Origin: Vanessa cardui
Lineage: Eukaryota; Arthropoda; Insecta; Lepidoptera; Nymphalidae
Assembly: GCF_905220365.1 (NCBI RefSeq)
Contig: NC_061130.1
Location: 14,763,501-14,827,500 of the forward strand
DNA: 64,000 nucleotides
Direction of reading: 5' to 3'
The notes below the pieces were generated by a model, which was given only the letters and a program-made list of their open reading frames with translations, was not told the DNA's origin and ran no database searches. This document shows, in pieces, positions 1 through 14,220 of the stretch; position 1 is the first letter of the stretch; each line of letters starts with the position of its first letter. A program made the position numbers and the translations under genes.

Positions 1-2074
1 AATATTCATTAATTGAATATATATCAACCTTTTAAAGTGTGAAGAATATTTTGTCATTTAGAATAATAATATTTGAGTAAGTCGGTGTTACTACTGCCAT
101 AATCTGAATTCCCAAGGTTAGTGGCGCATTCTTGATTGGTTAATTTTTCTTACAGCGCCAATGTCTTCGGATTGTGGTGACCACTAACTATAACATGGAC
201 CATTAGACTGTCTGTGTCTATTTAATAAAAAAAAATATTTAGGCGCTATAATAGATACCGAATTAGATAAAAATATTTTTCCTTAAAAGACTGAAGGAAA
301 TGGTCTTTTCAATATTATTACAATTTCTTAACATAACCAAGTAATAACTACTACTTTATTATTGCAGCCAAAACAGTCTTATATAGTGTTATATAGATTT
401 ATATTATTAAAACCTTTGATTGACAACGCATTTACAAAGGTCTTTTGTCCAACTTTGGAGCAAAAATTTATATAGTCTCGCACTACAAAATATACAAAAC
501 AAATAAAACAACTTTTATGGGCTTAAAGGCACAGATAATACCTTATTATCTGGATTATAACATCCAGCTACGCTTGAAAAGCGCCAAATGTTATACTGCT
601 TTAATGTGCGTGTACTTTTTTGATGCGTTCAACTTTAATAGCATATCTAGACATATAAATAATCAAAGTATATTTACTATAAGAAGAATGTAAGTTACAG
701 ACTACAATTATTTTATAATTATTCATTATAAGGTTTCTCATTCGCCTCATAGCTTTCTATTTCTTAAAAATAAAAAAAATAAAATACGCATTTGTTACGG
801 ATATTGTACGTAAAACAAGGTTAAGCATATTTTTAATTACTTTTTACGTAATTAGTCTAATTTAATGTACAAAAAATTCTATTTGTATATATATATTTAA
901 GCATTTAATGTTGTTAATTCTTATGTTAACAAAATAAATAAATTTAAAAATTCTTGATTAAATCAAATTCCTTAACGAATTCAAATGTATAATACATTAT
1001 TTAAAAGCATATACCTACATATGTAGTTATGGAAATCATTACGTCAGTGTCGCTAAAAATTGTCAATTATAGTTACAAACGTCAACTATTTTGTTTTTTT
1101 TTTTTTGTTATGAAATACAAATGTTAATCTGTAACCTGTCCACAGCTGGTTTCGAGTGTAGTTGTAACGAGGTTGTGTAATCGTTTACTCGTAACAACCG
1201 GTCCGAAGGGCAGAATGTAGAGCAACTCGTAACACTAGATCAGTATACGCTTTTTGTTTATTTCGTCAAATCTGTTGTTTCGTGTACGTGTAAAATAGTA
1301 TAGAGTATTTTTTATAATGTAACTTTGTATAACTAACAGGATTGTTAAACATGCCAAGTGTAACTCACAAATAAATGAAAGCTAGCTTTCGCTCGCGGCT
1401 TCGCTTGCGTTTTAGGGGTTTGATTATCAAAAGCCTATGAAGCAAATTTCATCACATTATGCGATATGATAGTGAAAGAACGACAGATGGACGGACAGAC
1501 AGAGTTACTTTCACATTTATAATATTAGTAGGTACTGATTAAATTCTTAGTAAACATAACGCGTATTTTTTTTAAATTTTGAGAACTTAGATCAAAAATA
1601 AAAATGGCTACTGTTAATATACATAACCGCTAGGAATTCTGGTAAGAATGTCTGCATTTCCTCATTGAATAGCGATTATCTGAGCGTAAAATGAACCAGC
1701 TATCGTTTTACTGGTCTTATTATATATTCTAGAAATATTATCCATGATTCAAGTTGTATACCTTTAACAACTATATTAAACTAATTAATAAATTTCTTAT
1801 CAAACTCTTCACTACCTCAACTAAATTTTCCATTTAATATAATATATATTCTAAACTGATATAAATATTTAAATCCGAATGCTAATCTTCATTTTCATCA
1901 CATTGATTATTAAAACAAACGCTTTCTATCGTATTGTTTGTATGGAAACTTGCTTATAGAAAGCTGTGAGAAATTTTAGCTCAGATTTATTTGATAATTA
2001 TTACTTTCTCTGATTTATTTTTATGGTATATATACATATATCACTGCGTCAGCTAATAAATTTTTAATTTTTTT
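1..2074. other. Intergenic AT-rich DNA with repeat fragments
   Basis: No convincing gene. About 100-225 is a reverse-strand fragment of the dispersed repeat seen complete at 2075-2387 (shared CCCAAGGTTAGTGGCGCATT and GTGGTGACCAC blocks). About 1376-1535 is a repeat tail of the type also seen at 7275-7465 (CGGCTTCGCTTGCGTTTTAG, a GACAGACAGA-like run, and TTTCACATTTATAATATTAG). The 82-codon ORF at 445-693 has AT-driven composition and no recognisable motif, so I do not call it. Confidence 0.6.
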
Positions 2075-2387
2075 TTTGTTTCCTTTATTGGTTTTTTTAT
2101 GGAATAGATTGGCGGACGAGCATTGGGTCTACCTGATGGTAAGTGGTCACCATTAGCCATAGACAATGACGCTGTAGGAAATATTTACTATTCCTTAAAT
2201 CGTCAATGCGCCACTAACCTTGGGAACTAAGATATTATGTACCTTATGCCTGTAGTTACACTGGCTCAAACCTCCTTCAAACCGGAACACAACAATACTG
2301 AGTACTGTTGTTTGGCGGTAGAATAAATGATGAGTGGGTGGTATCTACCCAGACGGGCTTGCACAAAGCCCTACCACCAAGTAGATA
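2075..2387 (+). repeat. Dispersed short repeat family C (complete copy)
   Basis: A ~310-bp interspersed element running from TTGGCGGACGAGCA through a TGGTCACCATTAGCCATAGA block and ACACAACAATACTGAGTACTG to ACCCAGACGGGCTTGCACAA. Near-identical blocks recur in both orientations at 33108-33380 (-), 32042-32185 (-, partial), 35756-36030 (+), 43618-43965 (+, interrupted), 55750-56000 (+, diverged) and 100-225 (-, partial). It has no ORF, so it is non-autonomous. I recognise the type as common in Lepidoptera but do not assign a named family. Confidence 0.75.
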
Positions 2388-5300
2388 ATTGAAAAATCTT
2401 AGATTTGATTCTGGATGGGCAGTGAGGTCAATCGTTTGTCATGTTAAACATACAAGGTACAGCTGTCATGAAGGATAGGATTGATGTTGCCGCCTATGAA
2501 ATAGTGTAAAAATTAACAGACGATGTTCCAGTTATCAATTTGTTGTATTATTTCTTATTTTGTGAATATGTATAACGAAGATTATGACCCGAACCAAACA
2601 ATCTTGCCGGTTCCTCGTCATATATATGTAATGCCCAATGCCGAGCCTAATGGCTAGTAGTGCACCGCATTTAGGTATGCCTATGTAACCAGCACGGCAC
2701 TGAACTTGGTAACGGAGATGTTATGCGCCTTATATACAACCTAGAGAACAATAGTACTAAGAATTTTTAACGACGACTCCAAATAAATTAAAGTTCTTTC
2801 TTGTTTTGATTAATTGAATTCCGAATATTTTACAAATGTCTATAATTATTACGTTAGAGATCATGTCACTTGTAACTTACAGATGAGTAAGTATAAATAT
2901 GTTTGAACGAATAAATAAATACATCAAGATCACGAACTAAAACGTAATCGGGTCAGTGATACAAATTCACTTGATATTTCATTGTTTTTTATTTAAAATT
3001 CATCTTGTGTTATTCTGTGAAATACCGACATACATATATACAGTTGCGTTGTCGTTCAAAATTCCTCCCGTGTCCGGACGAGGAAAAATAATCGTTACGA
3101 AATTTTCGTGTTACGAAATAATCGAATTGTCAGTCATAGAGTCAATTTATACAGCATTATTATACCTCACAGTCTAAAAAAGACCTCAAAGAAACTACCA
3201 AACTTTTCTGCGATTTACGGAATTAATCATGGTAAAGTGAGGGGGTATAATTCATTGTGGTTTTGTGTAAATTGGTGGAATTACGATTTCTTGTACATTA
3301 GTTGTCAAAAAAAATATTCCGACCAATTGAAATATAATGATGTAAAAATGTTATGTATTGACTTATTCAATCCGTGCAAAACCGGTCTCCGAAGTTAGTT
3401 TTAGTATCACACATTAAACGTTTTGCAAATAGCTCTTAATTTTATTTTATGCTTTTATACATTTACATAATGATAACTGCAGTGGTCTGTATGTGTGTCT
3501 ATGTGTTACGTACTTGCGTGTGACTATGCTTTGTTGTATAACTGCATGATAGTGAGTCGTAAACAACTCATAATGAGTGGAAACAACTAAAAAGTCATTG
3601 CAGCATGAAATTATCATTTGACAGAAAACAATACATCAAAATACCTAAAAATTATGCTTTATTACGTTAAATTTCCCTGTATTTAATATTACGAGGAAGA
3701 TATAAGTGTTAAAGGAAGTTTTAATTTTTCATTTGTACATTTATATCACTATCTTTATGTAGCTTGTCTGCCTTTAACTATGGAGTATATTTAAAAGTAT
3801 TTTTTTTATATATATATCGATTTTTTTAGATATCGAAATTCAGTACCAAATCAAATTATCAAAACTTTATTAAATATAAAAGTGTATACTTGTTGATTGT
3901 CAGCTGTCAACTACCAATGATTAGTAGAAGAAAATGCCCTGACCTAAAAGAAACGGCGAAAGAAACTCAGCGGGTCTTTTTTTGTCAATTTGTGATTGTT
4001 TACATACAACATAACAAAGAAAAATCCAGTCAGCGATCGTTCGCACCCAAGGCTTGCTATCAACCATGAACTCAGTAATTATACGAACATTATTTTTAAC
4101 TAACTTATAAAAGTACTAGAATCGTCATGTTACAGAGTTGCAAGAAATGTAAACCTACCACGGATTCTAAAGTAGACTCTAGCGAGAAGAACCGGTCAGA
4201 AACTGAGTAGTTACTTTTTTCCACCATATTAACGACAGAGTACTTATCCTGTCTAAAAGTCAATAATTACTAAGTCCACGCTTTTTAATCTATAATATTA
4301 TATGCAGCAAATTTATGAGCAGTTATTTGTTTTAAATAAAATTTGATATAACAATAGCAAATTAAACTCATGAGTAAACGTTTTAAACATCAAAGACGCG
4401 AAACTTGATTACCATTAAACAATAAGCTTGTTACAAAACATCAGAGCACGCACCGCTGCTTTCCAAACTATGTATAATTAATAACTTGCACCATGCATAG
4501 CGAACCATTTATTATTATTCGTTATAAACCCGTGACTTTTGCTGCGTGAACGATAATTATTTCATTAACTATAGTTTAAACATATTATACCTCTATTCTA
4601 TTATACCTCTGCTTCCTTTCTTCCAAAACACATAGTTTACTTTTTATAAATGTACGTTTAATTCTATATATGTATAAAGCTGGTGAGTAAAATAAAAGTA
4701 AGAATTTTTTCGATCTACGACTTAAAATATTTTCAAATCTTAACAAAACAATCAACTTGAAGATTTGATTTGTTTATGTCAAATAATTTATAAATATTTA
4801 TATATTTTGGCTTAAAACAGAAATCTTTAAAATAAAGTAATGATATATAAATTATTTATTTAACTAATTATTACATATTTATATTAATTATTTATTTTTT
4901 GCTTAAACTAAAGAACTATTAACAAAGATGTATTATCATACGTTTCTAAGTAAATCTTTTTCAATAACATCGTTTTTATCCCCGACATTGAAGTTTCCAA
5001 TTCACCGACTGTGCTATGAATCGTGATAATTAAGCTTAGGTACCCTAAGTTATGTCCTAGAGAACACAAAGCTAACGATAAGGTCCCATTGTCTTCATTT
5101 TGTCGCAACCTTGGTTGCTTTAAACCGTAACGAGATTTAAAAGAGTAATGAATCATTCTTTGCATTAATTAACAAAAATTCACACGATATAATAGTCAAT
5201 TTGAATTTTAAGTTTGAGGAATTGTGGCCGCTGCATATGCACGATATGTTAAAAATAGCAATACATTTTCATAATAGAGATATTAATTTTGTCAATTTCC

Positions 5301-6719
5301 TACATCTCGAAATTCACACAGATTTAGAAGGATATCTAAGCATTATTTCTTTTTACGTATCCTTGTTAGAGTTTCTTGGGAACAAATGATGTTATCGACT
5401 ACAAAATAATTATATCTAAGTAATTGCATATTGAACAATTCATTACGTTTGTATAAAATATAAACCTGTTTCTATGATCGTAACATGCCTTTTAAGGTCG
5501 TCAAATGCACTGTTGATAAAATATGAAACTCATAAAATACATATACCAGTAGAATTGAAGTTCAGGCTATCTTTACTATATGTTTACTAATCGATCAAAA
5601 TATGTCGTATACACATATAAAATTTAATTTCTGCATAGTATAAAAGAAAGTCCCATTAATATAAAGCCGTGAGCTTCAATTTCCCTAACGAGAACCTTTT
5701 ATTTTTTTTTATTGGTACATTGCACATATAAATACAGTCAGTATTATATACGTGTATGTATATCCGCGTCGTAGCTAGTTAAAATACAAATATAGCTGTG
5801 AGAATTTATTTCAGAAATAAATTCAGTAATTTATTTCCTCTGTTTACATATTTAAAAATCACTCAGCACATAAATTATTACATTATTTATTAAAAAAAAG
5901 AAGAACATATACTTGCATATTACTCATTCGCCTATCGTTTATAAATATTCATTTAGTTTACTTTAAGTAAACAGTTGAACAACTTTTTTATCTATACTTG
6001 CATTTCCATTTATAACAAATTTATACCGCGAGGAAGTGTTTAAGAAAAAACAAGTACCCAAGGCCGAAAGGTTAATCAGGAAACCCGTGTTGTACTCACG
6101 AAGCTAAGAACAAGCGTGACCAGTACACGTCCGTGGAATCCTTTTGTATACGTTTTTCATTGTTTTTTTTTATAATCATAGACGATTAAATGTTTACATG
6201 CATCATTGACCTCTACGATCATTTGTTTATTACTATAAAAACTAGTGAATACGATAACTGTTATATATAAAACCTTTATGCACGAATAACTGTTATAGAT
6301 AGACGGTTATATACAAAAATACAAAACGAATTGACCGAGACTGCGTCTAAATATTCGACAATCAACTTCATCTTTGGTAAAATGACAATAATGACTATAA
6401 AATACTTTTAAAATGAGGTATATAATATAAAGTTACCACCGGTACGCAATGTTGATTCTACAAAGAAACGACAAGAAACTCAGTTATTACTGTTTTACAG
6501 TTAGTAAATTTATTACGTATATGAATATCGTAAAAAGGAAAGTACTCTCACGAATTTGATTCCACTGATACATTTTATCTATGACTATTTGATAATAGAA
6601 TAACTGATAAATGTTCCAAAATCTTCAAGAGGGCTTGTACAAAGTCCTCCCACTAATAAAGCTCGAAGCATCCGATCTCTGTCCATCAATAGAATGCAAT
6701 AAATAAATAAATAAATAAA
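2388..6719. other. Intergenic AT-rich DNA with small repeat relics
   Basis: No gene seen. Relics of a CCTTTATTCAA / CACCGGTTCGGAAAG / GAAACTCAGCGGGTC repeat occur at about 3845-3985, 4150-4215 and 6430-6495. ORFs at 2956-3398, 4908-5165 (-) and 5201-5389 show no domain, no splice context and AT-biased codons. Confidence 0.5.
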
Positions 6720-6942
6720 TATGAGACAACATCACAGACTATACTCTGATCCCAGTGTAAGTAGCTGAAGCACTTGTGTTATAGAAATCAGAAGTTAAGA
6801 CGGTACCACAAACACCCAGACCCAAGACAACATAGAAAACTAATGGTCATCTACATCGACTCGGCCGGGAATCGAACCCGGGACCTCAGAGTGGAGTACC
6901 CATGAAAACCGGTGTACACACCACTCGACCATGGAGGTCGTC
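6720..6942 (-). mobile_element. tRNA-derived SINE, family B (reverse orientation)
   Basis: Read on the minus strand, the copy starts GACCTCCATGGTCGAGTGG (A-box-like) and carries GGGTTCGATTCCC (B-box). It continues to TCTGTGATGTTGTCTCAT and ends in an (ATTT)n tail; on the plus strand that tail is the AAATAAATAAAT run just before 6720. A second copy lies in DCAF7 intron 5 at 46653-46869. The tRNA-like head with pol III A and B boxes plus a simple tail is diagnostic of a SINE rather than a tRNA gene. Confidence 0.85.
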
Positions 6943-8660
6943 AATATATTCTACATCTGTTTACCGCCTAAAGTCGGTACAATATACTCCGCAAATAGCG
7001 AACCAACCCAATTAAAGAAATTAAAAATTTCAACAATACTTTTAAAATATTGAAACATGGTAATAACTGGCTAAAGAGAATTTTGCAACACGCCGATACT
7101 TTGTCTGATTAACATTGTACAATACAATATAATTGTATTTATTACTTCACCTTCGATTCACGATAAACTCTTGTAGATAGGAACAAGGCTGACGAATGAC
7201 TGGTCACTATCACCATGGTCCATTTCCATACTAAACCAAAATTAAAATATACTTTATTCGTAAACTATATGATATTAGTAATCGCCCGCGGCTTCGCTTG
7301 CGTTTTAGGGTTTTGGTTGTCATGTGTCAGGCAAAAAAGTAGCCTAAGTCCTTTCTTGAAGTTTAAATTTGCTTCATACCAAATTTCATCAAATTCTGTT
7401 CAGCGGTTTGGCCGTGAAAGAGCGACAGGCTGACAGTTACTTTCACATTTATAATATTAGTATAGAAAAATATAGATTATATATTTCGCTTTTATATATT
7501 ATGTTTATCAATATCTCTTTCTATCTCTGTTTCTTTCCTCTAACTTAAGGTTGTCAGGAAGAGATCGCTGTTTTAGTGATAAGGCCTCTAGTGCATCTTT
7601 CTTAAACGTGAATAAAGTATGTGTTTCTTGGTGTACAATCAAGAGTATTTCGATTTTTGATTTTGAATTCTTAATTTCCAAATTTAAAATCACGTAAACT
7701 AAATAACTATTTTAGGCCTTTCTTTTTGCCTTGCCTTGTTTGTACTGTACGTTTTGCATAGCTTAGATATTCTCTTCAGAAAATGACCGTGAAATCCACA
7801 AGGACATTTCCAAGTAAGAAATGAAATACTACTATTGATATTATTAATTAAAGGTATAAGTTTCATCTTTTTATAATTACGAGTAGAAACAAAGTATATT
7901 TTCATGAAAACGTTTTGCCTTGTCTCTGTAGACGGGCTTCGCACAGACAGACAAAAACCGTGTGAAATTAAAAAGGCCATTGTTTATTATTAAAACACGA
8001 AAGAGAAACGACGATATGACATGGACATAGTTATTTTGCACATCTTTATTAATAAATTTGTGCTGGTGCTGACCCAATCTAAAATCCACAATTAAAAATC
8101 GTTAAAAATATATAAATATTTAGGCGACAACATATATCTGAAAAATATTACAATAATCCGATATCGAAATATTACAACATTAAATCCTAGATTATACAAT
8201 GTCAAAAATTATGTCATGAAATGTTTTTTTTTTTCGCTTTTTTCTTTCCTTAGAGGGAAAGGCAAAGGACATATATTATTACACCGTACAGCCAAGTCTT
8301 TATTATGTCATGAAAGTTTAACTGGCCGCCATGTTTGATATTTACGGGTGCATTCAGAAAATAATATGAAAAGTAAAATAGAAACTGTTTTTATTTAGTT
8401 TTATTTATTTTACCAGAACAAAGCCTGTTTTTCATCTAGTTATAAAAAAATAAACATATTTTAAGATTAAATAAAAAAATATTTATATAGATTTTCGATA
8501 TTAAATACGCAAAAGTCTTAAAGGCTCATTACCTCGGGACGTGTGACAGATTCCCACGTCAAGATGACGTTGAAGTACTTATCACGCAATTGTTCTATAA
8601 TGTATGCTGATTTGCAGCAAAGATCTTGTGTTTAATAGCAGCTTAGATTTCACTGAGATT
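6943..8660. other. Intergenic DNA with non-LTR tail fragments
   Basis: About 7275-7465 holds a repeat tail (GCGGCTTCGCTTGCGTTTTAG ... TTTCACATTTATAATATTAG) shared with 1376-1535 and 21250-21280. About 7545-7640 carries a GGAAGAGATCGCTG..GATAAGGCC block also present near 63700 and 26640. These resemble non-LTR 3' tails. No gene seen. Confidence 0.5.
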
Positions 8661-8973
8661 GAGCTGAAATGGCCCAGTGGTTAGAACGCGTGCGTCTTAA
8701 CCGATGTTTTCGGGTTCAAACCCAGGCAAGCACCACTATATATATGTGCTTACATTGTGTTTATAATTCATCTCGTGCTCGGCGGTGAAGGAAAACACCG
8801 TGAGGAAACCTGCATGTGTCTAATTTCATCGAAATTCTGCCACATGTGCATTCCAACAACCCGCATTGTAACAGCGTGGTGGAATATGTTCCAAACCCTC
8901 TTCTTAATGGCAGAGGAGGCCTTAAACCAGCAGTGGGAAATTTACGGGCTGTTACTTTACTTTACTTTACTTT
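8661..8973 (+). mobile_element. tRNA-derived SINE, family A (near full length)
   Basis: Begins GAGCTGAAATGGCCCAGTGG (A-box), then GGGTTCAAACCCAGGCAAGC (B-box). The tRNA-unrelated body has TTCATCTCGTGCTCGGCGGTGAAGGAAAAC and GCGTGGTGGAATATGTTCC, and the 3' tail is a (TTTAC)n run at about 8950-8972. Other copies are at 34298-34597 (-), 37050-37348 (-), 38960-39162 (+, deleted), 28500-28640 (+, fragment) and 30541-30712 (+, fragment). The ORF at 8757-9014 is the SINE body read through and is not a gene. Confidence 0.88.
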
Positions 8974-11900
8974 TAGATTTCACGTTTATTTTTAACTATA
9001 AGAATTATAGTTAGGATTTATATACGGTTTTATAACAAGATATTTAAATTACTTTAGATTTCAAGTTTACTAAAATTCTCACAGATAAAAATGTTTAAAT
9101 TAAACTGTTTTTCTATTTATTTTATATTAATAAAGAAATAATGAGATAAAGTTTATTTTTTAGTATAGCAACACAGACAGTTCAATCAATTTTGAGTATC
9201 CTGTAATAGGTGTTCTAAAAACCGTGTACATTGCCCCACGAAATAATAATGAAAATAACACTCTCAAGACGTGTGTAAATTTTAAACAATGTCTTCTGCA
9301 ATTAGACAACTCTTTAACGTTATTTATTTAAATTTAAGGACGATTAAATACAATCGTCGTTAAGTTTGATATAGTCTAGAACAATAAAGTTTCAATCGAT
9401 GCAATCCATTGTTAATATTTTCAGTGACCTGGTTTTTATTAGATTAGCGATCGCTATCTCATAAACTCATTCTTGAATTATATTTAATGGCATATTAGAA
9501 TGAAAATCGTAATGACCTTGAGGATAAAACACATTTCAAACTATATATTTTATATAATATATACTTTAATTTGATCACGATATACATGGCAGTGTATTCT
9601 TTAATTTGGATGTTCAAAAATATTTATGTTATTTCTTAAAAATGTTTTTACTCAATTCTTTAAGCAAGTAAGCACTTTTGAATTATTATGCAGCATTTTT
9701 ATTGCTTTATGGTTAAATTTATAGTGATAAATAAAGATCAGTCTTTATAAATTATAACCATTTAGTAAAAGTACATTTTCTTCTGATTATTCAAGTCATT
9801 GCTGCTTCTTTAATTAAGGGAATCCGGAATTAAACTAACCACATGTACATGTACAGTGTATTGATGCATTACAATATTTTCCTACTAATTTAGCATTTAA
9901 TGGACCGTGCCAGTTACCGCGTCATCAAATCACAATAAAAAAAATGTCCAGTAATCTATTCACTGGTCTTACTTAACTATTCTAGAATTCTAACTTGCTA
10001 CGCCTACCTTCTATTTCGAAAACATGATTTAAATCTGTATAGTTCATTCACCTTGCTGTCACGTTACTTGCAAATTTGTTCGTAAGTCTCGCGGTTTGAT
10101 TATAAATTCTCTCTAAAGACTAGAGGTGGTTCACGTCCCGGATTGTGACAAAAAAATTACATTTTTCAAGTTGGTAGAACCTTAACTTTTTTTGACGTGT
10201 CATATTTTCGGTGACACTCGTGCCAGGATTTAATATTTTCCATTATTATCTGTATCAGAAAATAAAGTGCACTTATATCTATGCACATATTTGTATACTA
10301 TAATTTAGTCGGCGTCGATTACCAGTTTTTATCATAACTTGCAAAAAACCACGGAATTGTTTTGAGAAGTTTTGAGTATTGGTGAATCTGACCCGGTTCT
10401 CATGAAAACGGAAGTACACTTGTGATATATCATAGATCGTGACGAACGCAACACGATTTGCTAAAATGTAAAGATATAAAAACTTTTCCTTATTTCAAAT
10501 GCAGAATAGCAAAATTTATTCGACACTTAAATAAGTTCCTTATTTAAAAAAATCTAAACAGCTTGATTGATTGTTCTATAATACTTTTTTTACAAAATTA
10601 TTAATTCATTCAATCATTCATTCTATATGTACTTTTAAATATTTACATAAGTTATTGAATCGATGTGGTAAATAAAATAAAAAAAAAATCTGACAAGACA
10701 TCTGTTATTTAAAACTTGAGGACTTTTATGAGACGTATGATGACAAATTTTGTTTTAATTAAATGATACATTTCATGTAACATAAATAAAATTAGCGATG
10801 ACTTTCAAATAATAAAAAGTATATAAAATTATCAATCGGTCTTTACATTCAGTAAATCATACATTCAATCAATGTAAATGATACAGGAAAAAAATATATT
10901 ATTTTCGAATGAGTGAGTGTAAAAATAAAATATATCATTACATTAATAAGGCTGTATTTATATGAGGAACGTAGAGTGAAATGTACAAGTCATGTAAATG
11001 AAAGCGAAAGTTATTTATTAATGTATAAAGGAAGAATTTCGCTAACTGTAACTACGACAAAACATAGAAAAGTTAGCCGTCCACTTCTAATAGCGTTACT
11101 TCATGCTAATCAAAAGATATAAATATAGAATGGAGATGGTACCACTATGAATCATTTTAAAAGTATAAATTAAATGATTAGATACCAAATAGCAATATCA
11201 AGTTTTGATTATATCTATTTTTAATATGTTAATATTTTGTAGGTTATGCGGTAATTGTTAGCATTCTAACTGCGTTAATCACAGTCCGAAATAAATCTAA
11301 TTCACCAAGGTTGTTTTAAAGCCTTATCATAGCAATAAATCATAGATTCGAAATTGTTACCAACATTTTTAACATAACGCTTTCATTAAAACCAGTCTTG
11401 ATATTTGCAATACTTAAAAACATAACCGTTATCGATTTCATGTAAATCTTATATAAAGCTGTTTATACGTAATGTATTTGTTTATGTGTATGATACATTA
11501 CTTCGCGAGATTTTTGTTACACATACATATATAAGGTAATATATTTGTTGACTAAATGCTTGTAAATACGCAATGTATACTGTATAATGACACGCCTGTG
11601 TTTGCATACACACTTGTGAAGCACCATGTATAGTTGTCGAGTGACACTTAAAATTTACCAATGTGGTGTAAGTGCACTTATAATTAGTATTCTCTATTTA
11701 TTATATTGTTTTAAGATGGCAATCAATAGGATATCAGTCATATTGGGCGCCAGTCAAATATCTGTTACACTGTTATTACGACATTTACCAGAAGAAAAAA
11801 AAAAAGAAAAAAAAGTAATACAACCTAACATTTGAACCCGGGTATATATAATAGCATTGACTAGCTTAAAGCAGCCTAAACTTTAGACAGTTCACTTGTT

Positions 11901-13925
11901 TTTTCATAAATAACATAGGGCAGAGAAAAGTCGTCAAAATCATTACAAATATTTTGAACAGAGTTGAGAGCAAAACTTATATTTGATAATAATCTAAGCT
12001 CGATTTGCAACTCATTGAAATATTTATGGCGTAACGCTTTCGATCAACGAAAGTGAAAACAGCGGGAAATAGCCGATGAAGTAAACCAAATATTATCATA
12101 GCCTGGAGAAACAGTCATTGTTTACTTGCGAACAACATTAGATAGGAAGGAAAACGATAAAATTTAATATAATATATGTAACTAGTATTTTTATATAATG
12201 TAAAAAGTTACATATTTTATTACGTCTCGGCCCAGTATAAATAGGTTTACTAATACTAACAATATCTTCTTAATCGTTTTATTTTTTTTTTTTTTAATAT
12301 TTAAGTACGTTGAATAGTGAGGCGCTCTAAGTTTAAACTCTTGACCATCAATCAAGATCCACTTGTTCTATCAATTGAACCAGTTAGGGCTATTACTAAT
12401 TAAATATATAATAGCATTTAAATCATAAATATTCAAAACAATTCATAATTATTTTCATTTAATGTTATATCTTATATACTCTTTATATAACACAAATTAC
12501 TTGAAAGTGTTCTTAATGTCGTTAACGGTTGTGTTTGTCATTAAAAACAACATTAGTCTATATAATTAAAAAACAAAAAAATACTTTGTTTGATTTAGAT
12601 ATTATCTAACTTTATAATATCATTAATTGAAACTAATATAAAGTGAATGTTTAATTCTTAACGCTTTTGCAAGAAATAGTTGCGATTAGCAGACAGCTGG
12701 TGCAAAACATTTACGTATTAATATTTGTTACACTTTTAATAACTTCACCTGTATAGCAAACAATCATGCAACGGAGTCATGCAATTTAATTTGTACTTCC
12801 GAAGAGTTTGGAAAATTTATAACAAGAAAATCAGTTGCTTAAAAATGTATATTATATAGCTCTATATAATAGTGAATAATAAATTATTCTCATTTGAATC
12901 AGCGATATATTTGATTTTTTTTTTTCTTTAATTATAAAAAAAAATGTGTAAATCCAATCTACAAGAGGTATAAAATGAATCAGAAAAAGTAAGTGGCGGT
13001 CTTCCTATATAATATATATTTTTAAATACATATTCCTTTTTGAAAATAATTTTCGTCTAATATTGATATATTTTTTGATAAAAAAATTTTGTATGATATT
13101 GGAAAATGATTTTTTTATTTAAAACTTAAATACATTTCCTTAATTTCTTGTCCTGCCCTCATTCGAATTATTTTGAATGTTATCATTCGAAAATATTTAA
13201 AAAAAGTATAAATGGTTTTTGAACTAATATTTTAATCTTTTTGTATAAAATATACTATACTGATTTTAATGGGAAATTAGAGCTATGATTTATTATCTTG
13301 AATAATTAGTCATTATACAACTGTTAACCTTAACATATAACTAGTTGAGGTCAGTTTTTTATTAAAAAAAATCCTTTTTTTTTTGAGGTCTAAATATAAA
13401 ATCAACAAAAAATTTAATTTTCAAAAAAATTTAAAGTTCTTGTTAGGCATTTGTTATTGTATATTTTTATACACATCAAGTGCGTGTATGTTCCCACCAA
13501 TTCAATATCACAAACCCGCTTCACTTGACCCGTAGATCAACCAAAAGGTCTAAGCCGTTCGACTACAGAAAATATTGCAAACTTTTATATTTTATTAGTT
13601 TCCTTGATATTTATAAAAAAAAATATATGCATTTTTAAATATATCTAAAACATTTTTTCTTAAGTCTATAATTTTAATCAACTTTGATCATCATAATAAA
13701 ATGTAAGCGTAAAATAGGAGTACCTAGGTCTACTCGTTTATTATTAAAAAAAAAAATGCTTAATTAATAAACATGTGACAATATGCATAGAAGTGTGGTT
13801 TAGAACCACCGCTCACGGTACCACGCTAGACACAAAACACAGTCACTATTAAAAAAAAAAAATAATATCCGAAAAATCCTGGATGCGTTCTGAAACCACA
13901 ATCCTACACTTAATTTTGACACTTA
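8974..13925. other. Intergenic AT-rich DNA
   Basis: Nothing I can support as a gene or a well-defined repeat. The small ORF at 11626-11835 (69 codons) encodes one hydrophobic run (ALIISILYLLYCF) followed by a Lys-rich tail. It has no paralogue or splice support here and I leave it uncalled. Confidence 0.5.
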
Positions 13926-14220
13926 CGTAAATTTTGGCGGACATTTTGTAGGTCAACTGTCACTTGTCACTCGCGAGATGGGCGCATGCGCGGAGAGACG
14001 CGCGGCGAATGGCGCCAGTAGCGTGGCGCTCGTTATATACTCGCCCCCCCAAACTATTATTATATTAATTACGTTTAAATTTTCACTGTACAAGCTCGAT
14101 CGATCTGGATTTAACGCTTCCTAGTTCGATAATCCCGAATCGAGTGAGTTTTAAACGGAGAAAGCGAAAAAATGACTAGTTTTGCTACGCCGGCGTTGCG
14201 TTTTAATTGTAGTGCATAAT
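13926..14220 (+). promoter_or_regulatory. Candidate promoter island in the gene desert
   Basis: A short GC-rich block (about 13970-14030) stands out in AT-rich surroundings. It contains a GCGCATGCGC palindrome (NRF-1/ewg-like core) and several GGCGC/GCGCC words. TATATA at 14034-14039 follows, then an AT-rich leader and an ATG at 14172 opening a 15-codon ORF (MTSFATPALRFNCSA). This arrangement would suit a TATA promoter with an uORF or short first exon on the plus strand. I cannot link it to a downstream exon, and a repeat origin is not excluded. Confidence 0.3.

Noticed and set aside
8661..8740. tRNA gene
   Set aside because: It is the tRNA-derived head of SINE family A, present in several copies here.
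11626..11835. 69-aa ORF with a hydrophobic run ending LYLLYCF, possibly a third microprotein
   Set aside because: It lacks the W-T-G and L-R signature and the basic N-terminus, and carries a low-complexity Lys tail.
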